Assembly: GCA_021801605.1 (NCBI GenBank)
Contig: JAJYXU010000114.1
Coordinates: 1-56,723 of the forward strand
Reading direction: 5' to 3'
From: Bacteroidota bacterium
GTDB taxonomy: Bacteria > Bacteroidota > Ignavibacteria > Ignavibacteriales > Melioribacteraceae
DNA length: 56,723 bases
Shown here piece after piece: positions 26,994-36,878 of this stretch; positions within the stretch are counted from its first letter, which is position 1, and each line of letters starts with the position of its first letter. Under the pieces are notes generated by a model. It did no database searches, had not been told where the DNA came from, and saw nothing but the letters and a program-made list of their open reading frames with translations. Position numbers and translations under genes: made by a program.

Positions 26994-27914
26994 TTATTTA
27001 TCATTCTTTAATAAATGTCGTTCCCTGAAGAGCTGACCAATCTCTGCTCCAACAATGAATAAACAAGCAGAGTAGAAAACCCACAATAGTATTGCAAGAA
27101 TGAGGACAAAAGCGCCATAAAGCGGATTGCTGCTTAGAGTAGTATTGATGTAATATCTAAAAACATTGCGTGCAACTTCCCAAAGCAGTGTAGCCCATAA
27201 CGCACTTACATATGCAACTTTTTTACCAAGCTGTTCATATGGAATTAAATAATAGAGCAGGAAAAACATTCCGAACATCAGTCCGAGCGATAAAACATAT
27301 AAACCTAAGGTCCAAAGAGGACTGGCGGTTAAATGCTGTATTGAAGGATAGTATTTTGTTAGCTCATAAAATAATTTTACCGCCGGGTACATAAAAGTTG
27401 TAAGTGAAATCAAAAACACAAGTAAGATTACCATCAAGATATCTCGGAACAATCCGTAAAGATACCCTTTCAAAATTTTTACATGATAGATTTGATTAAG
27501 AATCGTTCTTATGCTGCTGAATATCCATGTAGATGTAAAAAGCAAACCTATTGCCCCGATGAATCCCGCAATAGTTTTATATTGTATTACTTCCGGTAAT
27601 CTCGAGATGATCAATCGTTTTACATAATTTGCATAAGCGGGATAAGGAATAGTTTGATCTATAAGATTGTTCAGTTGAGTCTCTATAACCGATTGATCGA
27701 ATATATTTCCCAGAAGAGAAAACATAAAAAGAATAAAAGGAATCATTCCAAGAAAAAGTGAAAATGAAATACCCGCACCGGCAAAAAAAAGATTATTCTC
27801 ATCCATCCGTTTGAAAAGACCGAGAAAATAATAACGTATAAATTCAATTATTTTTCTGTAAGAGGTTAATGAAATTACAGAACCAATCCTTTTTAGAATT
27901 TTAATGCGCGACAT
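26994..27914 (-). CDS. YihY/virulence factor BrkB family membrane protein
   Basis: A 306-aa integral membrane protein with about six helices. The signature [28 protein letters not shown] near residues 43-70 and [30 protein letters not shown] near 265-294 are typical of the family (formerly mislabelled RNase BN). Function is not established; some members are reported as envelope transporters. Its start overlaps the purL stop by 14 nt, implying translational coupling. The cytoplasmic C-terminus is short and basic. Confidence 0.88.
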   Translation of the reverse strand: MSRIKILKRIGSVISLTSYRKIIEFIRYYFLGLFKRMDENNLFFAGAGISFSLFLGMIPFILFMFSLLGNIFDQSVIETQLNNLIDQTIPYPAYANYVKRLIISRLPEVIQYKTIAGFIGAIGLLFTSTWIFSSIRTILNQIYHVKILKGYLYGLFRDILMVILLVFLISLTTFMYPAVKLFYELTKYYPSIQHLTASPLWTLGLYVLSLGLMFGMFFLLYYLIPYEQLGKKVAYVSALWATLLWEVARNVFRYYINTTLSSNPLYGAFVLILAILLWVFYSACLFIVGAEIGQLFRERHLLKNDK

Positions 27915-30129
27915 TCATTCTCTTTGGAATTGCAGTGTAATACAAATCAATCAGAAGTTGAAATGGATAATCGTATTGGTCGTTTACATTCAAACTCTTG
28001 CCCCCTGTTTCACCAATCAATACAAATGGAGTAAAACTTTTTGATGCAGCTTCTTCGAATTTTTCTTGATTATCCGGATTTACAGAAATGATAACACGGG
28101 ATTGAGATTCGGAGAAGAATGAAAAATCTTCCCGCGTTTTAACCGGGATATGAACGTGTGCACCGATCGGTTTTTCTTGATTGATAATGCAGCACTCGGC
28201 AAGTGCACACATTATTCCGCCGTCGGAAATATCATGTGCGGAATTTATCAAACCATTTTCGATGAGGTATAAAAGAAATTTATGTAAATCTTTTTCGGTT
28301 TGAAGATCAATCTTAGGAATTTCTCCGGTGACCAAATTATGAATCACTTTCATATACTCGCTTCCGCCAACTTCTTCGTAATCTTCGCCAAGCAGATAGA
28401 CTAAATCGCCGTCATTTTTAAATTGTGCTGTTGTTATATTTTCGAGTTTTTCAATCAAACCAACCATTCCAATAACGGGAGTCGGATAAACGGAAGTGTC
28501 GGGACTTTCATTATAAAAACTTACGTTGCCGCCGGTGACAGGCGTTTTAAAAAATTTGCATGCTTCTCCCATTCCTTCAATTGCTTTCTTAAATGTCCAA
28601 TACATTTCCGGTTTGTAGGGATTACCAAAATTTAGACAGTTAGTAATAGCAAGCGGAACCGCTCCACTGCAAACCACATTCCGGGCAGATTCTGCAACCG
28701 CAATCTTTGTTCCTTCTTTGGGATTTAGATAAACATATCTTCCATTGCAATCCGTCTTTGCGGCAATTGCCTTGTTGGTATCTTTAATTAAAATTACAGC
28801 CGCATCTGATCCGGGACCAACTACCGTATTGGTGCGAACCATTGAATCGTATTGCTGATAAACCCATTGCTTGGATGCAATGTTTGGCGATGAAAATATT
28901 TTTTCGAATGCTTCGGAAACACAATCTGGTTCAGGTAAACTTTTTAGATTAAAATTACGCGTCTCTTCAAGATATTTCGGTTCTGCAGTCTCCCGGATAT
29001 AAACGGGAGCGTTACCACCAAGGACCAATTCAATAGGCGAGATTTCTACTTTCTTTTCACCCTCATAATTAATAACCACTTTTTCTTTATCGGTCACTTC
29101 ACCAATTGTCTCACAATGCAAATCCCACTTCAAAAATATTTCTTTAATTTTTTCTTCGCATCCTTTTTTAGCTACGACAAGCATTCTTTCCTGACTTTCG
29201 GAAAGCATTATTTCATAAGCACTCATACCTTCTTCGCGAAGCGGAACTTTGTTTAGGTCAATGATCATTCCTGATTCACCTTTGGCACTCATTTCCGAAG
29301 TTGAACAAGAAATACCCGCAGCACCCATATCCTGAATTCCAATTACCAAATCTTGTTTTATAATTTCTAAAGTTGCTTCGAGTAAAAGTTTTTCTGTGAA
29401 TGGATCTCCAACTTGAACTGAAGGACGTTTGGCTTCCGATTTTTCCGAAATTTCTTCCGATGCAAAAGTTGCACCGTGTATTCCATCTCGACCGGTTGAT
29501 GAACCCACAATCATTACCGGATTGTCTTTACCTTTTGCAGTGGCGGAAACAACGTGTTTTGTATCTACAATTCCAATTGCCATTGCATTTACAAGCGGGT
29601 TTCCTTTGTATGATTCATCAAAATAAATTTCGCCACCGACTGTTGGAACACCAAAGCAATTTCCATAATTGCCAATACCCTTTACAACTCCTTCGAATAA
29701 ATATCTTGTGCGGGGATCTGAGAGAGTACCAAACCGGAGCGAATTTAAACATGCAATGGGGCGTGCGCCCATTGTAAAAATATCCCGTAAAATTCCGCCT
29801 ACACCTGTTGCGGCGCCCTGATATGGTTCCACCGCTGATGGATGATTGTGACTTTCTATTTTAAAAGCAACTGCAAGCCCATCACCAATATCTACAAGTC
29901 CAGCATTTTCTTCTCCGGCACTAACTAATAACCTGCCGCCGCTTCGCGGTAAAGTTTTGAGAAGTGCAATTGAATTTTTATAACTGCAATGCTCGCTCCA
30001 CATCACCGAAAAGATTCCAAGTTCCGTAAATGTCGGAGTCCTTCCCAGCCGTTCACAAATCCAACCGTATTCTTCTTCAGTTAATCCGTGTTCTCGTGCT
30101 AAACTTAAATTTACTTCTGGTTCTTTCAT
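27901..30129 (-). CDS. purL: Phosphoribosylformylglycinamidine synthase subunit PurL
   Basis: A 742-aa small-type PurL that works with PurQ and PurS in purine synthesis (step 4, FGAR to FGAM). The N-terminal [19 protein letters not shown] motif, [22 protein letters not shown] and the second-half repeat of the AIR-synthase fold ([26 protein letters not shown]) are all visible. Partners PurQ/PurS are not in the window. A BrkB-like gene overlaps its end. The start ATG at 30129 is preceded by a weak purine stretch only. Confidence 0.96.
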   Translation of the reverse strand: MKEPEVNLSLAREHGLTEEEYGWICERLGRTPTFTELGIFSVMWSEHCSYKNSIALLKTLPRSGGRLLVSAGEENAGLVDIGDGLAVAFKIESHNHPSAVEPYQGAATGVGGILRDIFTMGARPIACLNSLRFGTLSDPRTRYLFEGVVKGIGNYGNCFGVPTVGGEIYFDESYKGNPLVNAMAIGIVDTKHVVSATAKGKDNPVMIVGSSTGRDGIHGATFASEEISEKSEAKRPSVQVGDPFTEKLLLEATLEIIKQDLVIGIQDMGAAGISCSTSEMSAKGESGMIIDLNKVPLREEGMSAYEIMLSESQERMLVVAKKGCEEKIKEIFLKWDLHCETIGEVTDKEKVVINYEGEKKVEISPIELVLGGNAPVYIRETAEPKYLEETRNFNLKSLPEPDCVSEAFEKIFSSPNIASKQWVYQQYDSMVRTNTVVGPGSDAAVILIKDTNKAIAAKTDCNGRYVYLNPKEGTKIAVAESARNVVCSGAVPLAITNCLNFGNPYKPEMYWTFKKAIEGMGEACKFFKTPVTGGNVSFYNESPDTSVYPTPVIGMVGLIEKLENITTAQFKNDGDLVYLLGEDYEEVGGSEYMKVIHNLVTGEIPKIDLQTEKDLHKFLLYLIENGLINSAHDISDGGIMCALAECCIINQEKPIGAHVHIPVKTREDFSFFSESQSRVIISVNPDNQEKFEEAASKSFTPFVLIGETGGKSLNVNDQYDYPFQLLIDLYYTAIPKRMNVAH

Positions 30130-30196
30130 TCTCTTATTAAAATATTATCAATTTGCGAAAGCAATATAATAATTTTTCTTCTTTGCTCTGTGCAGA

Positions 30197-30407
30197 GACT
30201 GTCCAAAAAGTATAGTTTTAATTGTAGAACGAACCTGCCCAATGCTGTCAGGTTAAGGAAAGTTGAAGAAGTATAACAAAAAAATAGAACGCAGATAACA
30301 CAGATTAAACTGATTTACGCAGGCAGGCTTCAGTTCGTTAAAACCTTCTTAAAGCGAAATAAATTTCGCTCTACAACAAACCAATTCTTACTTTTAGGAC
30401 AGCCCCA
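30197..30407. repeat. Inverted-repeat (MITE-like) element, long copy
   Basis: Left end GACTGTCCAAAAAGTA (30197-30212) and right end TACTTTTAGGACAGCC (30390-30405) are complementary except for two bases. Inside are GTAGAACGAAC near 30224, a GTTCGTTAAA, an AGCGAAATAAATTTCGCT hairpin (about 30354-30371) and TCTACAAC, all shared with the copy at 40655, plus an insert with CAGATAACACAGATT. No coding frame spans it. The remaining bases up to the phosphatase gene hold no recognised feature. Confidence 0.65.
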
Positions 30408-30520
30408 CAGCACAGAATATGACTCTTTGCTGCAAGAAGATACAATTGATACTCATACTAAACATTTCTATTTTTAAGCCGTCTTAAAGATTGGTGAAAA
30501 CTAAAAAACAGGCACCTGCA

Positions 30521-32947
30521 ATGAAAAATTCTTTTCAGAATCATAAATACTGGTTTGTTGCTGCTGCAATTATTTTTGTTTTGATTATTGCTCTATATCC
30601 CTTCAGCGTTTTTAATACTATGGAAATGGATGTAACCCGTCCCGAAGCAATAGCTATAGCACAAAAATATTTGCAGAGAGAGCATTTTGATCTGAAAGGT
30701 TTCGGCAGTGAAGCTTTTTTAGATAACTCTCCCATTGAAAACAGATACATATTAAAAAAATTAGGCAACGCAGAATTCAAAGAGTATATAAAAAATAAAA
30801 AGAGGTCCACATTAAGCTGGATTGTAATGTTTCATCAGGATTTACCAAAGCAAATTGCACAGACAACTTATTATGTTGATGTTTCAAGCGAAGGTGAAAT
30901 TTTCGGATTCAACCGTGAAATTCCGGATACAGCCAGCAGTAAATCTCTTTCAAAACTGGAAGCAACGGTATTAATTGATAATTATATTAAACAAAATCTT
31001 GGTGATGAATTTCAAGGATTCAATTTAGTTGAATCGAAAGAAGATACGTACCGCAACAGAAGCGATTATTCCTTTCGATGGGAAAAAAATGAAACAAAAT
31101 TGAATGGTAAACTGATAATTTTAGCAAAGGTCCAAGGAAATAGAGTTGGTAAATTCTCATATTATTTTGAAGTCCCTCAAGTTGAACGTGGTTACTTTAC
31201 TTCGGCTGAAGCAATTTATGGAACAGTCTCTGCAATCTTTATTATTGTACTGATCTTAATTGCTTTTTATCTATTCCTTAAGAAATATCACCAGGGCGAA
31301 ATTTGGGTAAGTGTCGGCAGAAATATTTTCATTTTATTTTTTACAATTTCGTTGATTGATATTATCAATACATGGCCTGGAATCGGGAGGGGTTCTCAAC
31401 TGGGGAATCTGTCTTTTACTTATGTGAAAATTATTATTCTGCTCATCAACGGATTAATAATTTATTTCTTCCTTTCGCTTTTGGTTTTTGCCAGCTGGAC
31501 TGTTGGCGAATCTTATGCAAGAAGTTTGTGGCCGGAAAAATTAAAAGGTGCCGATGCATTTATTAAAGGTCACTTTTTCGTTCTTGATTCCGGCACTTCT
31601 TTGATGAAAGGATTTGTTATAGGCGCGGCACTCTCTCTTAGTGTTTTGATTGGAGGCGTTCTGTTAAACACTCCTAACAGCCAGGTATTTATTAGTCCCA
31701 TCGGTTTTCAAGAAATCTTTCACGGCTGGTTACCGGCTGTAAGCACTCTTTTTGGCGGTGTTTCCGTTTCAATAATTTCATCAGTTGTTATCACATTTTT
31801 CATAGTTAATATTTCCTACCAACGATGGAAAAAGAAATGGGTTTCAATTTTATTAACCGGGTTAGTTACTCTTCTGGGATTTTCAATTTCGGTAACTCCG
31901 CCGTCTCTTAATAATTTTGAATTAAACTTGATCTCATATTTTATCTTCGGTTGTTTTCTTGCATATCTCTATTTTCAATTCGATCTGATGGTAATCGGCA
32001 GTGCAATGTTTTTTTATACGATTATTCCAAAAGGATTTACTCTTCTAACTACAAACAATTCTTTCTATTCATGGAATTTTGCTTTAATAATACTTGCCAT
32101 TGTATCGGCGCCAATAATTTATTTCATCAGCAGAGTTCGTAAAGAAGAATTTGTGATGGAGAATTACGGGTTGCCTTCACATATTCAAAGAATTTCAGAA
32201 CGGGAAAGATTGAAGAAAGAACTTGAGATCGCAGCAAAGGTTCAGCTTAGCTTACTTCCAAAAGAAGAACCAAAAATTCCCGGTTACGAAATTTCTGCCA
32301 TAAGTATCCCCGCAATAGAAGCGGGCGGAGATTATTTTGATTTCGTAAAACTCAGTGGCGATAAATTGGGAATTGCAATCGGCGATGTTTCCGGTAAAGG
32401 TGTCGGCGCCGCAATATACATGACCTTAACAAAAGGAATTTTACAAGCGCATGCAGAAGAAGATGTTTCACCTAAAAATGTTTTGGGTAAAGTAAACCGC
32501 CTGCTCTATAAGACTATCGAGAAAAATACTTTTGTAAGTATGTTCTATGCAATTCTTGATACACATAAGCATTCAATTCTTTACTCACGCGCGGGACACA
32601 ATCCCGGAATTCTTTGCAGTCAAAAGAGCGGGGGCACAAAACTTCTGCTAAGTAAAGGGATGGCGCTTGGGTTGGAAGAGGGACACATATTTACTTCAAC
32701 ACTTAATGAAGAAGAAATTTCAATCAAGCAAGGTGATGTCTTTGTTCTTTACACAGATGGCTTTACAGAAGCAATGAATGAGCGGCATGAAGAGTACAGC
32801 GAAGAAAGATTAGTTAAACTGATTGAAAGCAATAGGAATTTGAGCGCCCATGAATTACTTAACTTGATTCTGAAAGAGGTTAAAAGATTTGTTGATAATT
32901 ATCCCCAGCACGACGATATGACTTTGGTTATTTTGAAACGACTTTAA
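30521..32947 (+). CDS. Membrane-anchored PP2C-type (SpoIIE/RsbU) serine phosphatase
   Basis: About 808 aa from the ATG at 30521; TTG at 30491 or GTG at 30494 are alternative starts. After an N-terminal TM helix comes an exported region with two PepSY-like halves (VTRPEAIAIAQKYL and LEATVLIDNYIKQNL), then about seven membrane helices (about 240-550), a coiled linker ELEIAAKVQLSLLP, and a C-terminal PP2C/SpoIIE domain. Metal-binding motifs are GGDYFDF (about residue 602), GDVSGKGVGAA, DGFTEAMNE and HDDMTLVILK. Family members dephosphorylate anti-anti-sigma factors or relay partner switching. No STAS or anti-sigma gene lies next to it, so the partner is unknown. Confidence 0.88.
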   Translation: MKNSFQNHKYWFVAAAIIFVLIIALYPFSVFNTMEMDVTRPEAIAIAQKYLQREHFDLKGFGSEAFLDNSPIENRYILKKLGNAEFKEYIKNKKRSTLSWIVMFHQDLPKQIAQTTYYVDVSSEGEIFGFNREIPDTASSKSLSKLEATVLIDNYIKQNLGDEFQGFNLVESKEDTYRNRSDYSFRWEKNETKLNGKLIILAKVQGNRVGKFSYYFEVPQVERGYFTSAEAIYGTVSAIFIIVLILIAFYLFLKKYHQGEIWVSVGRNIFILFFTISLIDIINTWPGIGRGSQLGNLSFTYVKIIILLINGLIIYFFLSLLVFASWTVGESYARSLWPEKLKGADAFIKGHFFVLDSGTSLMKGFVIGAALSLSVLIGGVLLNTPNSQVFISPIGFQEIFHGWLPAVSTLFGGVSVSIISSVVITFFIVNISYQRWKKKWVSILLTGLVTLLGFSISVTPPSLNNFELNLISYFIFGCFLAYLYFQFDLMVIGSAMFFYTIIPKGFTLLTTNNSFYSWNFALIILAIVSAPIIYFISRVRKEEFVMENYGLPSHIQRISERERLKKELEIAAKVQLSLLPKEEPKIPGYEISAISIPAIEAGGDYFDFVKLSGDKLGIAIGDVSGKGVGAAIYMTLTKGILQAHAEEDVSPKNVLGKVNRLLYKTIEKNTFVSMFYAILDTHKHSILYSRAGHNPGILCSQKSGGTKLLLSKGMALGLEEGHIFTSTLNEEEISIKQGDVFVLYTDGFTEAMNERHEEYSEERLVKLIESNRNLSAHELLNLILKEVKRFVDNYPQHDDMTLVILKRL

Positions 32948-33684
32948 TCCAGGGGCATTTGGATCAGTAGTTTCAATAATATCATCTAACTCCCAACTAG
33001 TAATTTGATAATCTGAACAACATGGGTCACCAAATCCGAATAAGGAATTAGGACGTTGATTTTTGACTAGAGTATCAAGAGTAAATAATTCCCACGTAGT
33101 AACCTTTTGCGTGGTAGCTGATTCGTCGGTAAAATAAGCCCAAAAATATGTATTAGCGTCTAACCCGTTCCCAATATTTAGAACGCTATTCTTACCATCT
33201 TGATTACACAGTATACCACCCATAAAATTAGTAGCAATTAGAAATCCAGCATTAACACGCCATTATTGCTTCGTAGTTGCCAATACCAGCTAGAATATAA
33301 TTAAAACCCCATTTCGATTTTAATTCACTTAATTTTTAAATCTTATTAGGGTCACCAGAGCCACCAGCATATTGTCTATAAGGATGGGGTAATATCCCAA
33401 ATTCCTTCCCAGCACTTGCTTCATATTTTGAAAATGCTCATACATCAATTTCCATTGTATAACATGATTGTGTACTTTAAGCAAAATTAAAACTAAGATT
33501 ATTTGATGACTTCGAAAGAGAATTATACGTAGCTCTAGATTTTCATTTCTCCTTAGCTAAAATTGATTGAGAAGTTTGAATATTTTCCTTCTTTGATTCA
33601 ACAACTAGCTCTTTTTTACAATTCGTTAATAATAAAAAGTAAGAAGAAAGAGATCATTAAATAAATTACATTTGTGCGTTTCAT
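32948..33684 (-). pseudogene. Decayed lipoprotein gene
   Basis: Reading the minus strand, GGAGG precedes ATG at 33684-33682 and MKRTNVIYLMISFFLLF, then a frame change gives LLLTNCKKELVVESKK, a normal lipoprotein signal with lipobox LTNC. Downstream, frames contain LPHPYRQYAGGSGDPNKI, a TAA, KLSELKSKWGFNYILAGIGN and later VNAGFLIATNFMGGILC, NSLFGFGDPCCSDYQITSWE and TTDPNAPGLK. At least one frameshift in the signal region, one TGA and one TAA, and another frame change near YEAIMA break it. It runs up against the stop of the PP2C gene. The original family is not recognisable. Confidence 0.75.
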
Positions 33685-33756
33685 TTTTCCTCCACTAATA
33701 TGTTTAACATTTAGCTTGGACTAGAATAAAGGGATAAAATTTTAAATTGCTATTTC

Positions 33757-33785
33757 TTGACATTCTAACTGTATAGAAATATATT
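33757..33785 (+). promoter_or_regulatory. Sigma70-type promoter of rplM-rpsI
   Basis: TTGACA (33757-33762) is followed after exactly 17 nt by TATATT (33780-33785). Transcription would begin about 6-8 nt further, leaving a leader of roughly 35 nt before the rplM ribosome-binding site at 33817. Confidence 0.7.
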
Positions 33786-33826
33786 TACACCCTTTGAAAA
33801 ATAGCATTTTGTTTCTGGAGGATGTT

Positions 33827-34267
33827 TTGAAGCAGGAAAGAATTACAAGATTTATTAAACCCGAAGACGCCAATCAAAAATGGTATGTAATTGATGCCAA
33901 AGACAAGGTATTGGGTCGTTTAGCGGCTAAAGTTGCACACGTCATTCGCGGAAAAGAAAAACCAGTCTTTACACCTAATATGGATGCCGGCGATTTTGTG
34001 GTTGTTATTAATGCCGATAAAGTCCGTATGACGGGTAAAAGGGAAATACAGAAAACCTACTTTACGCACTCTACATATCCGGGTGGCGGAAGGTTCAGAA
34101 GTTTTGCAGAAGTAATGGAAAAAAAGCCGGAATTTGCTGTTGAAACTGCTGTAAGAGGAATGTTGCCAAAAACTAAACTTGGCAAACAATTAATTAAGAA
34201 ATTAAAAGTGTATGCCGGCGAAAGCCATCCGCATAGCGCTCAGAAACCAGAAGTACTAAGTTTTTAA
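33827..34267 (+). CDS. rplM: 50S ribosomal protein L13
   Basis: A 146-aa protein of the large subunit that binds 23S rRNA early in assembly. The frame opens at an ATG at 33794, but the TTG at 33827 is chosen: it gives the family's KQERITRFIKPEDANQKWYV start and a GGAGG ribosome-binding site lies 5 nt before it. KVLGRLAAKVAHVIRGK, YFTHSTYPGG and AVRGMLPKTKLGKQ are L13 signatures. It is paired with rpsI (12 nt), the conserved L13-S9 operon, and has its own promoter. Confidence 0.96.
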   Translation: MKQERITRFIKPEDANQKWYVIDAKDKVLGRLAAKVAHVIRGKEKPVFTPNMDAGDFVVVINADKVRMTGKREIQKTYFTHSTYPGGGRFRSFAEVMEKKPEFAVETAVRGMLPKTKLGKQLIKKLKVYAGESHPHSAQKPEVLSF

Positions 34268-34279
34268 CGGAGTGATTTG

Positions 34280-34666
34280 ATGACAGATAAAATTTTTGTC
34301 GGAAGAAGAAAAAATGCTGTTGCTAGAGTTTATCTAAGAAGCGGTTCCGGTAAAGTTGCTGTTAACGATAAAGAAGTAGAAAAGTATTTTCCGCTCAAAG
34401 AACATAGAGATAACCTTTTGCTTCCATTCGTTGCAACCGAAACGCTTGGCAAGTATGATGTATTTGCAAATGCTGCAGGCGGCGGTATTTCGGGTCAATC
34501 AGATGCAATTCGTTTGGCTATTTCAAGAGCACTTGAATCTATTAACGGAGAGTTTAGGCCATCGTTAAAATCAGAAGGACTTTTGAAAAGAGATCCTAGA
34601 ATGGTTGAGCGTAAGAAATACGGGCAAAAGAAAGCACGTAAGAGATTCCAATTTTCTAAGAGATAA
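34280..34666 (+). CDS. rpsI: 30S ribosomal protein S9
   Basis: A 128-aa protein of the small-subunit head with its C-terminal tail reaching the P-site tRNA. The ATG at 34280 follows ACGGAGTG; the TTG directly before it is in frame but less likely. [19 protein letters not shown] near the N-terminus, [19 protein letters not shown] and the basic tail ending [17 protein letters not shown] are diagnostic. It is co-transcribed with rplM. Confidence 0.97.
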   Translation: MTDKIFVGRRKNAVARVYLRSGSGKVAVNDKEVEKYFPLKEHRDNLLLPFVATETLGKYDVFANAAGGGISGQSDAIRLAISRALESINGEFRPSLKSEGLLKRDPRMVERKKYGQKKARKRFQFSKR

Positions 34667-34680
34667 TAATAGTAAACTAA

Positions 34681-34880
34681 TTCACCTTACGCAGCAGGAG
34701 TATTTCTTAGTGAAATCCCAAATAACAAAAAACAGAATCCAAACAAGCACCAGTTTCCAAATTCCAACTTCTGTAGAAAAATGGGGTTTGTGGTAATTGG
34801 AATTTGAGATTTGTTTGTTATTTGTAATTTGATTCTTGGGATTTTGCTTCATCACCTTTTCTTTGCGTAAGGTAACCTAA
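34681..34880. repeat. Inverted-repeat intergenic element between rpsI and rpsB
   Basis: The left end TTCACCTTACGCA (34681-34693) is matched by TGCGTAAGGT (34864-34873) on the right. Inner arms AATCCCAAATAACAAA (about 34714) and TTGTTATTTGTAATTTG with TTGGGATT pair imperfectly, as do CCAAATTCCAA and TTGGAATTTG. It occupies most of the 313-base gap between rpsI and rpsB, and its left end matches the element at 5986. No gene is present. Confidence 0.65.
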
Positions 34881-34890
34881 TTAATATAAT
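34863..34890 (+). promoter_or_regulatory. Candidate promoter for rpsB-tsf
   Basis: TTGCGT (34863-34868) and TATAAT (34885-34890) are 16 nt apart. The -35-like hexamer lies inside the right end of the inverted-repeat element and the -10 just outside it, so the repeat may supply half of the promoter. A stretch of about 90 nt follows before the rpsB start at 34980. Confidence 0.5.
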
Positions 34891-34979
34891 AATCATACTC
34901 TCGGATTTGTCCCCTGTGTCTCACACAAAAAGAGATGGAAGGCAAAGATGAAAAGAGTAGAAGAAAAACAGGAGAAAAC

Positions 34980-35921
34980 ATGCCACGAGTAGAACTCACA
35001 CAACTTATTGAAGCAGGTGCACATTTCGGGCACTTAACACGCCGTTGGAATCCAAAAATGAAACCATACATCTTCATGGAGAAGAATGGTATTCATATAA
35101 TTGATTTGAAAAAAACACAAGCAGCAGTTGACGCCGCAGCTCAGGCAATGACTGAAATTGTATCGCAAGGTAAACGCGTTCTTTTTGTAGGGACAAAAAA
35201 ACAAGCCAAAGGAACCGTTGCTTCCGAAGCAAGACGTTCAGACAGCAACTGGGTAAGCGAAAGATGGCTTGGCGGAATGCTTACTAATTTTCAGACGATC
35301 CGTAAGAGCATAAAACATTTACAGAATATCGAAAAGATGGAAAGCGACGGCACATTTGAAAAGATTACAAAGAAAGAACGGTTAGTATTAACCCGTGAAA
35401 AAGATAAATTAAGAAAAGTTTTGGATGGTGTTGAAACATTAGCAAAAATGCCCGGCGCTTTATTCATTGTTGATATTAAAAAAGAATCTATCGCCGTTAA
35501 CGAAGCATTGAAACTGAACATTCCAATCTTTGCAATTGTAGATACAAATTGCGATCCGGACCCGATTGACTATATAATTCCGGCTAACGACGATGCTTCT
35601 CGCGCAGTTGAAGTTATTACTAAAGTTATTGCGGATGCGGTTATCGAAGGCAATGCAAAAGCAAAAGAATTAAGAGCCCATGAAGTTGCTGAAAAAGAAA
35701 AAGATAAAAAAGATGAACAAGAAACAGAAAAGAAGGATAGTAAAAGTAAAGTTAGAAGAGTAAAAATTGACGGAAGAGAAGATAGAAGACCTCAGCAAAG
35801 GGACAGAAGAGATAACCGCAGTGAAAGACCGACACAGAGAAGAGAAGATAAACCGGTAGATAAACCAGCCGATAAACCGGCACTTAACACTGAAAATAAA
35901 TCTGAAGAGAAATCAAATTAA
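34980..35921 (+). CDS. rpsB: 30S ribosomal protein S2 with long charged tail
   Basis: A 313-aa S2. The ATG at 34980, with AGGAG 5 nt upstream, is chosen over an in-frame ATG 45 nt earlier because it gives the standard MPRVELTQLIEAGAHFGHLTRRWNP start. The body (1 to about 238) is ordinary S2: KRVLFVGTKKQAK, RWLGGMLTNF, PGALFIVDIKKE, IPIFAIVDTNCDPD, DYIIPANDDASR. About 75 further residues form a hydrophilic tail with runs of K/E/D and R, then Pro-Lys-Asp repeats (DKPVDKPADKPA) before the end. Many bacterial S2 proteins stop near residue 240-260. It is followed by tsf. Confidence 0.95.
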   Translation: MPRVELTQLIEAGAHFGHLTRRWNPKMKPYIFMEKNGIHIIDLKKTQAAVDAAAQAMTEIVSQGKRVLFVGTKKQAKGTVASEARRSDSNWVSERWLGGMLTNFQTIRKSIKHLQNIEKMESDGTFEKITKKERLVLTREKDKLRKVLDGVETLAKMPGALFIVDIKKESIAVNEALKLNIPIFAIVDTNCDPDPIDYIIPANDDASRAVEVITKVIADAVIEGNAKAKELRAHEVAEKEKDKKDEQETEKKDSKSKVRRVKIDGREDRRPQQRDRRDNRSERPTQRREDKPVDKPADKPALNTENKSEEKSN

Positions 35922-35952
35922 AAGTTTTTGAAAAAAATGAGGTATATAAATT

Positions 35953-36822
35953 ATGGCAGTTAGTGCAAATCAAGTTAAAGAGTTAAGAGATAAAACCGGC
36001 GCCGGTATGATGGATTGTAAACAAGCTCTTGCAGAATCCGATGGAGATTTTGAAAAAGCTGTTGAGATATTAAGAAAAAAAGGTGCATCAGTTGCAGCTA
36101 AAAGAGCAGAAAGAACCGCTAACGAAGGTGTTGTTCTTACAAAAGTTTTCAATAATGGAAAAACAGGTGCAATTTTAGAAGTTAATTGTGAAACCGACTT
36201 CGTTGCCAAGAGTGATGATTTTATAAACTTTGCAAACTTTGTTATGGATCTCATCATCAGCAATAATCCTGCAGATGTTACATCATTAGCGAAGAGTACA
36301 AAAGATGGAAAAAATGTTGCCGATGAACTGAATGCTCTAATCGGTAAGATTGGTGAGAAGATTGAAATCTCCCGCTTTGCTCTTGATAATACAATCAACG
36401 GCGAGATTGTAGATTACATTCATATGGGTTCAAAACTTGGTGTGTTGATAGAAGCCGAGAATGTACCTTCAGATAAAGCAATAGAGTTTCAGCCAATCTT
36501 AAAAGATATTGCAATGCAAGTTGCGGCAATGAGACCGCTTTCAATTTACCGCGATGAATTGGATAAATCTTTGATTGAAAAGGAAATAGATATTTATAAA
36601 GAGATTGCACGCAAAGAAGGCAAGCCGGAACAAATTCTTGAAAAAATTGCTCTTGGTAAGCTCAACAAATTTTACGAAGAAAATTGTTTATTTGAACAAG
36701 CATTCGTTAAAGACAACACTAAAAAGATCAGCGTTCTTATTGATGAATTCAATAAAAAGAATTCGGCTCAAACTAAGCTTGTCAAATTCAGACGCTTTCA
36801 TCTCAGCGATGAAAAGAAGTGA
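35953..36822 (+). CDS. tsf: Translation elongation factor EF-Ts
   Basis: A 289-aa nucleotide-exchange factor for EF-Tu. The UBA-like N-terminus contains LRDKTGAGMMDCKQALAES at about 11-29, with the TDFV signature in EVNCETDFVAKSD. The core with two subdomains and the coiled-coil insertion follows, and the C-terminus is unusually long (to FHLSDEKK). It is separated by 31 nt from rpsB and the pair forms the conserved rpsB-tsf operon. A strong terminator follows. Confidence 0.95.
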   Translation: MAVSANQVKELRDKTGAGMMDCKQALAESDGDFEKAVEILRKKGASVAAKRAERTANEGVVLTKVFNNGKTGAILEVNCETDFVAKSDDFINFANFVMDLIISNNPADVTSLAKSTKDGKNVADELNALIGKIGEKIEISRFALDNTINGEIVDYIHMGSKLGVLIEAENVPSDKAIEFQPILKDIAMQVAAMRPLSIYRDELDKSLIEKEIDIYKEIARKEGKPEQILEKIALGKLNKFYEENCLFEQAFVKDNTKKISVLIDEFNKKNSAQTKLVKFRRFHLSDEKK

Positions 36823-36829
36823 TTCTAAG

Positions 36830-36862
36830 AAGGTCTTATTTCTAAATAAGACCTTTTTTTTT
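36830..36862 (+). terminator. Rho-independent terminator after tsf
   Basis: AAGGTCTTATTT (36830-36841) pairs with AAATAAGACCTT (36844-36855), followed by a run of T. It separates rpsB-tsf from pyrH. Confidence 0.85.
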
Positions 36863-36878
36863 ATATTGGAGCGGAATT

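Noticed and set aside
32855-33223. 122-aa minus-strand open frame taken as an intact gene
   Set aside because: It is only the undamaged part of a larger decayed lipoprotein gene and its end runs into the PP2C gene antisense.
34935-34979. Upstream in-frame ATG for rpsB
   Set aside because: The ATG at 34980 has AGGAG at the right distance and gives the normal S2 N-terminus.
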